Source: Eopsaltria australis (Eukaryota; Chordata; Aves; Passeriformes; Petroicidae). Taken from it: a stretch of 64,000 nt of DNA. The DNA is taken from NCBI GenBank assembly GCA_034509425.1, contig JAVTVJ010000001.1:10807501-10871500 (forward strand). The letters run 5' to 3'. Under the pieces are notes generated by a model. That model saw nothing but the letters and a program-made list of their open reading frames with translations. It was not told the origin of the DNA and searched no databases. Each line of letters starts with the position of its first letter. The first letter of the stretch is position 1. This document shows positions 1 to 18,700 of this stretch, one piece after another. The position numbers were made by a program, and so were the translations under genes.

Positions 1-6336
<6,336 letters not shown>

Positions 6337-6808
6337 TTTTTAACAGTGTTCAGTGGACTCCTTGAACTGTGGCTTTGGCCCAACTCCCAAGAACTGAAGC
6401 GCATCAATGTTCTATGACTATCACACTGTAACCACCACAGACTTGACTCCTGCACAGATTCAACTAGAAGATACCAGCTGCAGCTTTGGACATAGCTTTA
6501 AACTCAGGAAATGCTAAGTGTGGCTCAAGTAACAGTATTACTAAAACTAGATGTGTTAATAAGATTACTAAAACACTTCTGTTTTCAAGAGGTTGCATCT
6601 TTTTTCTCCAGAAACCTAAACCAGCTGTAGTGAGAGTTGAATAGCATTTTGTCAATGAAATTGAGGTGATGTATATGAGACTGGACTGCTAAACCACTGA
6701 CACTAATTTTAAATGCAGGTCAATGCAATTTTTGTCTCTATTTTTAGGGGGAAGCCATCACAAGTTGTAATATTTTTAGTACTATTTGCCAAAATGTCTT
6801 GTATATAC

Positions 6809-6814
6809 TTTATT
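6809..6814 (-). promoter_or_regulatory. RMC1 polyadenylation signal candidate
   Basis: TTTATT on the + strand reads AATAAA on the minus strand, about 79 bases after the RMC1 stop codon (6893-6895). It lies inside the NPC1 3' UTR. If it is used, RMC1 has a very short 3' UTR that overlaps NPC1. Confidence 0.55.
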
Positions 6815-6855
6815 ATAAAATAGCAATTTTGTAGTTCAAAAATCTACTTAAATGC

Positions 6856-6861
6856 AATAAA
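6856..6861 (+). promoter_or_regulatory. NPC1 polyadenylation signal AATAAA
   Basis: Canonical AATAAA on the + strand 520 bases after the NPC1 stop codon and 32 bases before the RMC1 stop codon on the other strand. It is the only exact AATAAA seen between the NPC1 stop and the RMC1 last exon. Confidence 0.75.
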
Positions 6862-6892
6862 TTAAGTTTATACATTTCAGTGGAAGAGTCTT

Positions 6893-9715
6893 TCAGAATG
6901 TTGTGGGTTTCATGAGAGCTTGTTCTCCAAAAACTTGTTTGAAGAAGGTGACGTGTTCTTCACAGTGCTCACCTAAGGGGGACAAAATAAAAGTTCACGT
7001 TCACTTTACGACTCAGAAATCAAGAACCAAGACTGTCCAGTTTCACTTACCTGAATTTATTGGTACTAATTCTTATCTCTAATGCATTCAAGTACCAGAG
7101 TTGAACAAATAGAAAGCATTGGAATACTGAGGGATTTCCAGTCTTGTGACTGGTATTCTCAAGGTTAAGCAGATGTTTGCTCTAGTTCCTGGATCGAGTT
7201 ATGTATCTAACCAGCAGATTCACAGCCTTTTACTGTCAAGATACAAGAGCATAGGAGTGGGATTCTGTGCCTACAGAATGTCTGGTGATTATGAACATGT
7301 TGCTAGTGTAAGCAGTTTGCCTTGGCTTTTAAAGGAAGGACTGCAGCATAAAATAGGCCTTGAATTTTTGTAATTAGTGGAAATAGACAACTGAACTCAA
7401 AGGTTTCCCAACCTGGTTGCTGACTTCAGGAGAAAGCACTAATTGAAGACAATTGCACTGCTAAGCAGTGAGAGCAACTGCAAGTCAAACAGGTTCATCT
7501 GCAAGCTTACGTTTAGCTCAGCCTTTTTACTCCTGGGTGCAGTAGACAAAGGAGTAAGACAAGTTAATTTGGAACTGCACTTAAAGGGAAGTATAAAAGA
7601 TAGGCTAAAATGTACCAAGAGTTCTGTCTTCTCATACAGGCCCAACTGGATTGGAAGTGAAACAAGTCTGAGTTGTTTGCACAACTGAGTATCTTGGTCA
7701 AACTACTTCTTGCTTACCTGGTGTGAAGCTGGGGTTTCCTCGTAACCGCTGGTTTCTTTGTTCAAAGAAGCGGAATATTGTGTAGAAAAGCATCTCATCC
7801 TCTGCTTGTTTCGCTGCATCGAGGAATTTGCGGGCTGAAATGCTGTCGTGTCCTCCAATACCCCTGATGAATCTCAAGGCAGCCAAAACTTGGTGTTTGG
7901 ACAATAGAACTTCCACTATTTCATCATTTGCTGTGGAAAGTCTCTGCGAAGTCAATCACAGCTGTAAGACAATGCTTCTAATGCATGCAAATGACTAAAG
8001 CTAATTAATGACTTTAAGCCTGGTCAGGGAAGCTGTTTGACCAGTCTAACCCACATGTGACAAGGAGTTACTAGAAATGCTTACTTTTAACATGTCCAGT
8101 GAGAGCTGATGTGCAGGAGGGTAAATGCTTTCCAGGGACAGTAAGAGACAAGCCTAGGGCAAAAGTAGAAATAACCTTAAAATTCTGAAGACTTCCCACC
8201 TCTCTCACTAGCTTATTGGAGCTACTTGTCTTACATACCAAAGGCTTTGAGTCACTGAGCACATGGTACTGCAGAAACTGATGGAGCATGTAGAACAAGT
8301 TATGTTGAACAAGGGTTTTGATGACCAGCTCATACAAGTAGTGCTGTGAATGTAGGAAGAAGACGATAAAAGATATGTCTCTCTACGTGTTTTACAATCT
8401 AAAAGTCAGTATTGTATAGGACTTACACATGTGACCAAGACTGGACTAAAACTCCATTAATTTCATGGAGTGGGGCAATGTGCTTATCATATAAGTGATT
8501 TACCTGAACTGCAATCTGGAACTGGTTGAGAGAGCGAATGTATTCCATCAAGACAGCAATAGTGAACTTATGTGGTGCTTCCTACACAAGGAAGAAAGTG
8601 TTAGGTGGAATTTGCACAGATTCTCTGTTAATGATAACCCCATAAGAATGGGCATCAAAATACCTTAATCCTCACAAAGCTTCCTGCAGCCAATTTCAAG
8701 CAGTCAACTTGAGACTGCTGCCAAATCAACCTTTGAAATTATTTAATTAGTCCTTAAAATTAACTTACCTTCTTCTCTGTAAAAACAGATAAAACATGTG
8801 TGTACATATCAGACTGGTCAATAACTGCTTGAGTGCGGACAGGACGTTTCAGGAGTGGATTACTTCTACTCAGGCCTGTTTCTACCACCTAGGAGAAAAA
8901 AAAGTCTTTTAAAAAGAAAACTGTAGTGTTGTAGTACAGCTCTGAGTCAGTCTCAGTTGTACAGACTCTTTTCTGTTTCAAACATAACTATAAACATGTT
9001 TTGTTAAAAAGGAAATTCATATCTGTGGTCACATTAGATTAGATGTGTCTTAGTCATTGGGGTTTTCATATTAAATTTAAAACTGCTTTTTAAAGTTATA
9101 CAAATACAGCTGCTCTTATATACCTGAAAGCCAGGAGATGAATCAAATTAACTACACTGACACAGGCCCTCAGGCTTAGAAGAGTTTTGAGTATGTGACT
9201 GTACTCTGAGTTAGTGATTGAATTTGGTATTTTAACAGCAGCAACTGCTGTGTATCAGGACTGCCTATGTTGTGGCATGATACAGTGTGCAGTGAAATCA
9301 GTGCTTTGGGAACTAAGGTAGCAGTTACTGATTCAGAGTTGCTTTTTCAGCTTCTACCCTCTGTCTGCTTTCATGTTAACTCATCACTCTGGAGATGAGC
9401 TATGCAGCACCTGCCACACAAGTGTCAAGTGAGGATCATAGTGCATTTTCCATGGTAGACTTTTACTGTGAGCCTGAGGCAGTCAGGACCTTTTGGGGTA
9501 AGCCCAAATTTCCTAAGAAGAAAGGAGCATGCCTTCACCTTGATGCCACCTGAAAAGCAAACAGCATTGTCCTGGCTGTGTAAAGCTGCTATAGCTAACA
9601 TGGTTTACCATAGTATAGCTTTGCTCAGCTTCCAAGTACTTCTTATATTCATGATTCAGTTTGTCAAAAACAGTTGCAATCACAGACAGTGATCCTCTTT
9701 CTGGCTCACTGAGCA
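6893..9715 (-). CDS. RMC1: RMC1 exons 14-20, C-terminal Mic1 domain
   Basis: Encodes the helical C-terminal domain (Mic1/colon-cancer-associated family). Landmarks in order: [20 protein letters not shown] (exon 14), [20 protein letters not shown] (15), [17 protein letters not shown] (16), [20 protein letters not shown] (17), [20 protein letters not shown] (18), [20 protein letters not shown] and [17 protein letters not shown] (19), [20 protein letters not shown] (20). It is nearly identical to human over this whole stretch, as expected for the surface that binds Mon1-Ccz1. The last exon has 26 whole codons including TGA. Confidence 0.93.
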
Positions 9716-12700
9716 CTGAAAAGATAAAAAGCAAAAAAAAGAGCTATGAGGAGAGGTAACCAGGGGCTTGAATGTTGCCTTTTTCAAAAGGTGATCTCTA
9801 TTCTGTACTTCATTTTAAACTTCTAAAAAACACTTTCAATCATGTCAGGTGTATTTGAATTGAAGTGAGGGGCAAGTTGAATTTTTCATTATGTTAAACT
9901 CCTTTAGAATGGTGACTGAGGGTAGTTGAGGCAAATGACATCCTACAGGACCAAGGTAGCTTCAGAGGTGATCTCAAATCTCAAACCAGCTTAGCTAACT
10001 TGGGTGAGTATTTATGAATAAGCAAACATACAGAAAACACACTTGAACTTACTTTGAGAGCATACAGACAGGATAACCATTTTGCATTCTTTTCTTTGGA
10101 GAAGGAAATCCATTAGTTTTCCTTTATCTAGCAAGAGGTCAACTACAGGTTCAAGTTTCACTTGAAGACTCCAGAGGTAACCTTGATTTGAAGGAGTAAA
10201 CAAAGTGAGTTGCCTTGTACAGTATAGCCTAGACATACAACTTTTCCACCCTTAAATGAAAACACATCTAGATTGTTTGTTTGCCTTTCTAAGCCCATAT
10301 TTTAGAGCAGCTTTACCTTTGAAAAGTTGTAGTAGAAATAGTGTCATACTCAGTTATCGCTACCAAGAGCAATCAACTCAGCAGATGGACCTAGTAAGTC
10401 ACTTAAGTTTTAAGCTGCTTTGTGCACTGAAAGGGTAAACTACCCACCCTGATAATGAATACTGTACAGTCCAAGAGCTCACCACTTACCTTCACTTGCA
10501 CTGATGATAATATCAGGTTGAAAAACAATCCAAGAAGAAGAATCTAAATGTTAAGGTTTTAGCATCCATATTAACATTGATTCTAAACTGTTTCTCCTGA
10601 ATTCACGTTACCGTAGGGAAGCAGATCCCATTAACCTACTTTCATTTACTGGCACCTCTACTTTTGAGGTTTTGAACCATGTTCTTGGAATGATGTCTTC
10701 AATTTTATGGTGTACCTAAACAATAATTTCATACCAGTGTCTCAATCAGGAAATGTGGTGTTATACTAGGCTTCAGTATTCACAACTCTGTGAAAGCATT
10801 ATGAGGGTATTATGAAGCATATTATTTTGTCCTGAAGTGCACAATCAGCTAAAACTGCTCTGTTAAGGAGTCAAGGTAACAAATGCTACATTCTTCCATG
10901 CTTGACACATGGAATGAGGTTCTTACTTTTTGAGAGGATTTAAAGGATACAGAGTTTACATGGAACAGGAGCCTGACTTGTCACAGAAGCTGGGCCTGCA
11001 GAAAAAATAATGTCAGGTGAAGAACAGTAGTACTCTGGCAGCTCTCCTATACCAACTACAATTGTAAAGGTAAGTATGGATTTGTAACATGTAGCATGCA
11101 GTCAAAAAGAAAGATCCACTTGTGTAGCCAGATCTACAAAGAAAATGTGCCTCTGAGAAGGCAAACAAATCCTCCAAAACATAACTGCTTTATTTTTCAG
11201 CCAAGTGAAATAATGCATGCAGGAATATTCCAGCTCTAGTACTGTAATTCTAAATACACAGACTCCATTTGCTGTATTTAAATGTATACTCTTTAAAAGG
11301 AAGCGTGGTTTGTACATTCTGATCCTAACTTTTGTTTAATACAAATCTCCATCTGCAGATTTATCATACTTGCTATCAGATGTTAGAGCTGTTAATATGC
11401 AATCTTTTTGTATAGAAGCATCTTTCTCTTCTACAAAGAGAACCTTGCTGCTTTAGCACCTGCTAGTGAAACTATGCTCAGGCTATTTCTATACTCCCAG
11501 CTAAAGGGTAACTACCTGTCACACTTCTAGGACTGGAGAACAAAAAAGTAATCCAAAAAGAACCTAAGCATTTAAGTCACAATACTGATTGTAGCATTGC
11601 TTCTAAACTGGTCCCAAACTTGATTCTGGCCTTGTATTGTCTTTCAGCCTCTAACTTCCTAAGTCACATCGTCCTGACTTAAGCCAGAAAAGCATGAAGT
11701 GCTTTTGAGCACCCACAGGCTTTGAGAGCCATGGCCAAAAAACTCCCCAAACCCAACACTTTTCAAGTGCAAAAGCAAAGTACTATAGGAAGCATGCACC
11801 TTAAACAGCAGCTCTTCTGTAGTTGGCACACGTTTCAAACACCAACTTCTGCTCAATTGCTTCTTACCTTCTTCCTTCCTCACCCTCTCAAATATGTATA
11901 ACTGAAGTGTTAATAACCAGCCTCCTAAAACCTGAAGCACTCCTGTATGTAAGCTATTATACATATAAGTACTCTTACTAAGTGTTAGGTTATTCATTAT
12001 ATAGTGGTTCTACCTGCTACAGGTATTTGATAGGGTTGTATTGATCGAGGTGGAAGTACAAACTGATGGATGGTTGTGGACCCATCAAATTCTCCTTTTA
12101 GCTTGATGTCAAATATAACTGAAGTCTGCAATTAAAAAGAGGAAATTAGTACTCATGAATGTGAATTACCACCCATTTACATGCATTCAGTCTGCTTTTC
12201 ACACTTCCATCTTGTATGCTCTGTTAGAATCACAGAAAGGTTGGGGTTGGAAGGGATGTACTTGGGCTGATGACATTTTTCACTGATGAGGCTGCTCAAG
12301 GCCCCATGCAATCTGGCATTGAATCCTTTCAGCGATGGGGCTCTGAGGAAAATTGTCTACCTTCCTCTGATATCCTCATACTTCTACCATTCAGTCTTGT
12401 TCAGCTCAAGTCACTACCACTTCTACCCAGTATGGACCACCAGGGAAAGCAGCATTGTTTTCAGTGCCAGTGAAACTTCAATTACTGGCATCTCCCAAAG
12501 GCAAAGTGAGTAATGTTTGCTGGGTTTCTATAGTCATGTTTATAGCTTGACCAAAACACTGCGGAGGAAGTGCTCTGGGTTAAATGCTAATGTGTAGAAT
12601 TAACATGAAATATAACTGACACATCAACTAATCCTTCTAAGGAGGTAACATGCCCCAGTTCTTGACGTTGTCCAAGAGAAGATAAGACAAGAAGTCCAAG

Positions 12701-15700
12701 CCTTTTTCCAAGTTAAGAGTAAAGTACCACTTTAGCTTAACCACTGACCAAGCCTTGCAACTGGGACTACAAACAAGGAAGTTTTACCTATGCTACCAGA
12801 TACACAAGGCTTGTGTTCATACAAGTTTTTACAGAGCCAGGCCTTCAAACTATAGTAGCATAAGTTTGTGTCATAGAAACATTATCATTCAAATGTTTGT
12901 GATATGAGAAGTTTCCCAGGATTAATAATTTAGTATCCAATTTAACTCTACCTCTTTGTATAATGCCTTAAAAGCCTACACAGTGCAGCAGCAAACCATC
13001 GTAAGAAACTGACAAGAAACAAAAACAGTGCAAGAAAAAAGCAGGCATTACCAACAGCCCTGATTATATATTAGCCCATCAAGATAAAAGGATAAATTTG
13101 AATTTCTTACAGTGTTATGGTTTTGTTCCTGCAAATACTCTGGCTCAAGCTAAGCCCAAAGAAAAATAATTTCTAAATTAAATTATTAGGTTACATAAAC
13201 CTGCCTATTTTCAAAGTTACAGCACAATGCAATAGAAATAAATCAGACCTCAGTATCCTGATGATGTACTACCACCAAATTATCCACTACATTCAGTGCA
13301 AACTTCCCAGTTCTGTTCAGCTTTAAAATGTGTGTCTTCTTACAGGAGCCCTCTCTATGGAAACAAAGAGAAATGAGAACTGGTCAATAACCCTGTTTAG
13401 ACTATAAAAGAAGTATTTTTATCCTGATTTTGCTGGGACTCAGTTTTTTTTCTTCCTGGGAGCCGGTACAGTACAGTGTTTTGGATTTAGTATGAGAATA
13501 ACATTGATAAGCCACTGATGTTTTAGTTGTTGCTAAACAGTGCTTACTCTAAGTCAAGGACGTTTTGGTTTCCTATGCTCTGCCAGCAAGCAGGTGTACA
13601 AGAAGCTGGGAGGGAGCAGGGCCAGGACAGCAGACCTGAAAAGGCCAAAGGGATATTCCATACCCAAGGACATCATGCTAGGTATATAAATTATGAGAAG
13701 TTGGCCAGGAAGCACAGATCAGTGCTTGGGACAGGCTTGGTAGTGAGCAATTGATATTGTGTCACTTCCTTTTCACGAGTTTCATTCCCTCCTTCACTCC
13801 CTTTTCATTACTACTAGTAGTTTTCACTTTATTTCACTTATTACTAAACTGTTCTTATCTCAACCTGTCAGCTTTTAGTTTTTCTGATTTTCCTGCCCCT
13901 TCCACCAGGGGTTTGGGGGACCAGCTGGTGGTATTGAGTTGCCACTTGGGGTTAAACCACAACACTGACACAGATGTGAACTTCCACTAACATTCTGCAT
14001 TCTGCTCTTACCTGGGTAAATGATAGAGCACTACTTCTGCTCCTGTACTGTTGGAAGTCCTTGAGTGATGCCTCAAATAGAGAACATACAGCTGCCCATA
14101 TCTAACAAGACAACAGGATTAAAGCATTATTTTCAATTAAGAGTCTCTTAGAGTCAAGCATTTTATTCCAAAAGAAGAGATGAGAATACCTAAGTCAGGT
14201 AATCGTTTAATTAAATCACAATGCATGGCCTATAATCATGCAAGTCAAGCATCTGAATGATTCCTCTATCAAAATATCAACTGAAAAATGAAATATTCTC
14301 CAAACTTCCGTGGTAATCCAGAACAATTTCATGTAAGATTCTCCATTTGCTTCCCCTCCCTACCTTGCCACAAGAGGATTTAGATGCTTTGTTCAAGGCA
14401 GTAACTGAAGTGCTTTAAAGCAATAGCACTGCTAAAACAAGAAACAAGTGCAACCATTGTAATGTCCTTGTGTTCTCCCAGCATTCCCAAACTGTCCCAC
14501 CTTCCCAAGAAAGACCTGATGTGTGAGATACGTACATTGTAGCCATGGCAATATCTCTTTCAGAAAGGCTGAGCTTGGACGACTTGGGTGCTGCAGGTAG
14601 CTCAATTTCAAATTTTGATAATTTTGACATGGTCCCACTCTGTTAAATAGCAAAACAAGAACCGTCACGACCTGAAACAGAAAGGGCCGAGTCGCCTTTC
14701 CCCGAACGCTGTATCACCAGCGCCCCCACGAGGCGAAGGGCAGTCATAGTCCAAAACAAAAGATTTTGTGCTTTCTTTCCTAAAAACACCCCAAGTGATT
14801 CTTAACACACACTTCTGTAACTTCAGAAGCTTTAGGGTCTTGATTTTATAACTTCAGCTACAAAAATATTTCTATTTTAATTAAGTCAAGACAAATTTTT
14901 ATGCAAATCCTATGTACAATTCATTTGGAGATCTCAAACAGCACTTCTCTTAACTTACTTTCCCTTTTCCAGAAAAGTATATGCTCCAACTCTTAAAAAA
15001 ACTGCTTCCTGCAAAGGAGAAAATATCACTACCTCCTACCAGTCACAGTCTCCTTTAGTTCCTGCTTTATACTTACAGCATATCCCTTCTCCTGCCCAAG
15101 GCTTCTTCTCTTCCTCTTCCTCTTTTCTATGGAATTTATATTTCAGCAAGTTTTCACAGTTTCCAAAGCTTCTACTGAAATTCACTTCCTATTCTAACTG
15201 ATTCATTCTTGAGTGTGAAGTGTAAATACTACAGAACTATTTCCTTTGCTAGATCTCTATTTTCAAACATTATTTTAGTACAGGACCTATCTCAGAAGAT
15301 CTTTAAATACTGCCTTCCGAACACAAGATAAAAATTATTTAGCTACAAGCTACAACTTGACACAAGATGTTAAAGTTGGAGAACCATAACCAAAGTTGTT
15401 AAAACTGTGAGAGGCTAGTAGGTTCCTCCCAGGCACCTAAGGGAACGCCATTTCAGGACGCAGTACAGACCCTACACAAGATTAACACAAACCAGGAAAC
15501 CCATGGGAATAAGCTGCTTTTTAATCTCTTCCCTTAAACTGCCACAGAAATCTTCCTAATCCACTGACAGAAGCAAGACAAATGCTGTAGGTTTATTCCT
15601 CATTTTTAAAATCACCTGACTGCATCATTAACTTAAAACAGATTCTAGTTTTCACAACACACTTTTCCAAGATAAAAAGAAAAATATTTACCCAGTAACA

Positions 15701-18700
15701 ATAAGTGTTGCCCACAGGGAAGAACACCAAAAGTAATAACTACTGTAGACAAAGCCCTTTCTTACTTGGAACAACAGTTGTTTCTTAAGTGCTACCTTTT
15801 TTCTTTATCTCTTTTTCATCCAGTCATATCTGGAAGGTTATCATTATAATCACAAGTGAAAGGCCTTATTTTTTCTTTATCATACTACAGAGATATGAAA
15901 CATGAAAATGTTCATATTAAAAGTAAATCATAAATACCTATTTAAGTGAAAAAAAATCTCTTCAAAGACATTTATGTTGTAAAATATTTAGTTACCAATC
16001 TTTTCTTTCCTTTCTCAAGGTCAACTTCCCAGCCTTGTCTGGACACACCTCTTTCCAAAGAGCATGTAGGAAGGAGTGAATTACCTAATTTTAAGCCACC
16101 ACCTAGGAACTACCTTATTGATTTGCTGATTGTCATACAAGAACACATGCACCTCTTAGAAGAAAATTCAAACAATAGAGTATTTGGACAAAGAAGCAGT
16201 TTAGGAAAAAATGAAAATGACAAGTTTGGAACATATTCCTTTACCTTGAAATAGAATGGCTGCAGGACATTGCCAAGGACAGTGGTTGAAAGAAGGATAA
16301 CAGAGCTCTCTGGACAATACATGTACCAATTGACATTAATACTCTGATTCTTCAGAAGCTTTAAACTTCGTTTCTCTGGCAATACCTGGAAACACAGAAT
16401 ATTCGCATTATATTACCACCAGGATTCCAACAGCATAAATGGTAATGCACAGGAGCAAGGAATGTTAAGTGAGAAACAGTTAAGTGTAAAGACATTTACC
16501 ATGCTAGAATTAAAAATCAGAAACCTGACAATTATGGCTTAGACCCTACTTTACTATAGCTAAGGAAATAATACACATCAAATCCTAATGAGCTCAAAGA
16601 TGAAGTGTTTTTCCACTCATCCAGGTCTGGGTATAAGTTCCGTGCATAATGGAGAAAACACCTAGCTTGATACAACTAGTGAAGTTTTTAATAAAAAGTT
16701 CTTCTTACAATATTCTTGCTGCTTTCACTCCCCAGCTTCCTTAACCTTTTACATTTTGAGAACTAAGTATATAAATTTAAGGGCTTATATATCCTCTCTT
16801 TAAAAAGGCACTCATTTGATTTGGTCCTTTTACCTGCATGGTTGATGTTCATAATCCTTTCAGGTGCCAAATATGTATTTTCCCCCTCAATCAGCAGGAA
16901 ATAACGCTGGGTTTTCAGTTACTTTCTTTAGTACTAGTTATTAGTAACAGTAATTACGAGAAACATTGTGTCTTAGCTCCACAACTGAAACCATTGGGAA
17001 GAGCACTTTTTTTTTTAGGAAGTGTTTAAATATCCCTCATCATGAATGTTAGAAAGGTTATTTATTCATTAGACATCTTTAAAAACACGTGCAAAGTAAA
17101 TTACACATTACACAGAGGAACTCAATGAGGTCAACACAGGAGAAAGCTGCAATTTACAGAAGGGTACTGGCTAGTCAATTATTTGCTCTTTGCCACATTT
17201 TAACCATTTACAGATCTTCCCCAATGTTGACTTCTTTTGCATGACGTGGCATTTCACATTAGATTTAAATACTCATTTCCATACAAGCCAAGAGCATCTC
17301 TTAATCTAGAGTTCCCAAGGCTTAGCTGAGAACTCCTTTATACAATGTCTTAAAACCTGTAAATGATAAATTTGCTCGGCCCTAAAAATGTATTCTTCTC
17401 AAAAAATTTAAAAAATTATAGTCTGCAAACCAAATGGCAGAAATTGGTTTTTTTAGCAGTACACTTTCTCGATTACAGAGACGAGAAAATAATTCAAATA
17501 TGCTGTTACAAATTTACATTTTCAAATCCCTAAGCATGTCTACAGGAGTGATTAGTATTACCTGGTAGAATTCAATTCCTTGATCCGTGATGAAGACAAT
17601 TTCTGTAGAACTCGTCCAGCAGAATCCTAGAATATTGGCATTCTTTGTCTTTTAACAAACAAGCAAACAAACACTCTTTTACTTGGAAAAATTAACTATT
17701 CAGGTAAGCTAATATTACTAAATGAAGAACACAAGACCAAAGTCAATTTCCAATCTCTGGAGTTAATACTTTTGGCCAACCAGACACCCAGCATGCATCT
17801 GTAACTTTTATAAAGCCTTCAAAAACTACATATGAACACAATTACTGCATGACCTGGATTTTTGGCTGCATGTAAGATATACAAGTTTATTATACAATCA
17901 AATTTTATTTTCACCCTAGATAAAACTAAGTTCCTCTGCTTCAAACTCTACTGCCAATTCAACTGGCTCCTGATATGAAAAGCAGGAAGAGATGTTGAGA
18001 GAAACGAAGTGGAAAAATTTGCCATGACTTAACTCAGAATCTACTACTATTACACTCAGAAGTTTCATTACCATAAAGGTTTTGCTAGAATGGTTTACTT
18101 AAACTCATAATCCTAAATAATGAAGCAGACAGTGCTTCACCTTTAGAGACTAGAGGGATAAAGGGATCTGTGCAAATGAGATGTATAAAAATTTACTTTA
18201 GCATTCTATTGCGCGAGAATGTATTTTGTTTCAGTTGAAAGCTGGAAAATACCAAACAATGACAAAGGTACTTGTTTCTGGTAAGTAATCATCAAAAATC
18301 AGAAGGATTGTTAAAAAATAGCAAACATAGTATGAAAACTAGTAATAACTTACTATTACTGATTAGTGACATGAGGATAAAACATCCACATTAACATATC
18401 TGGCATTAATATAATCACTGTCTACTGTTTCTGTATCAACAGTACTTCATCTCTTCTCTTCACCAAACCTTGCCATTTGTTGCCTCCACAGCATTTCTGC
18501 TCCCTCTAGAAACAATTACATTCACAAGACTGGGAAGTTATTTACAGTATTGTTAATACCTGTTTGTTCACCTCAATTTTGATAGACAGCAGTGACTACA
18601 TATCTCATTTCCTCAATGTTTATGTTTTGAAAGGTACCTCAATTAGTTCTCTTGTAGAGTAGGGGTCACCAGCCTAACTAACATCAGAGTTTCACTTAAG

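Larger units (their letters stand above)
6337..6880 (+). other. NPC1: NPC1 3' untranslated region
   Basis: Follows the TAG at 6334-6336. It is AT-rich towards its end, carries ATTTTTAG-type tracts around 6740-6780, and ends near a canonical AATAAA. The exact cleavage site is inferred as about 15-25 bases after that signal. The last ~90 bases are probably shared, on the other strand, with the RMC1 3' UTR. Confidence 0.75.
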
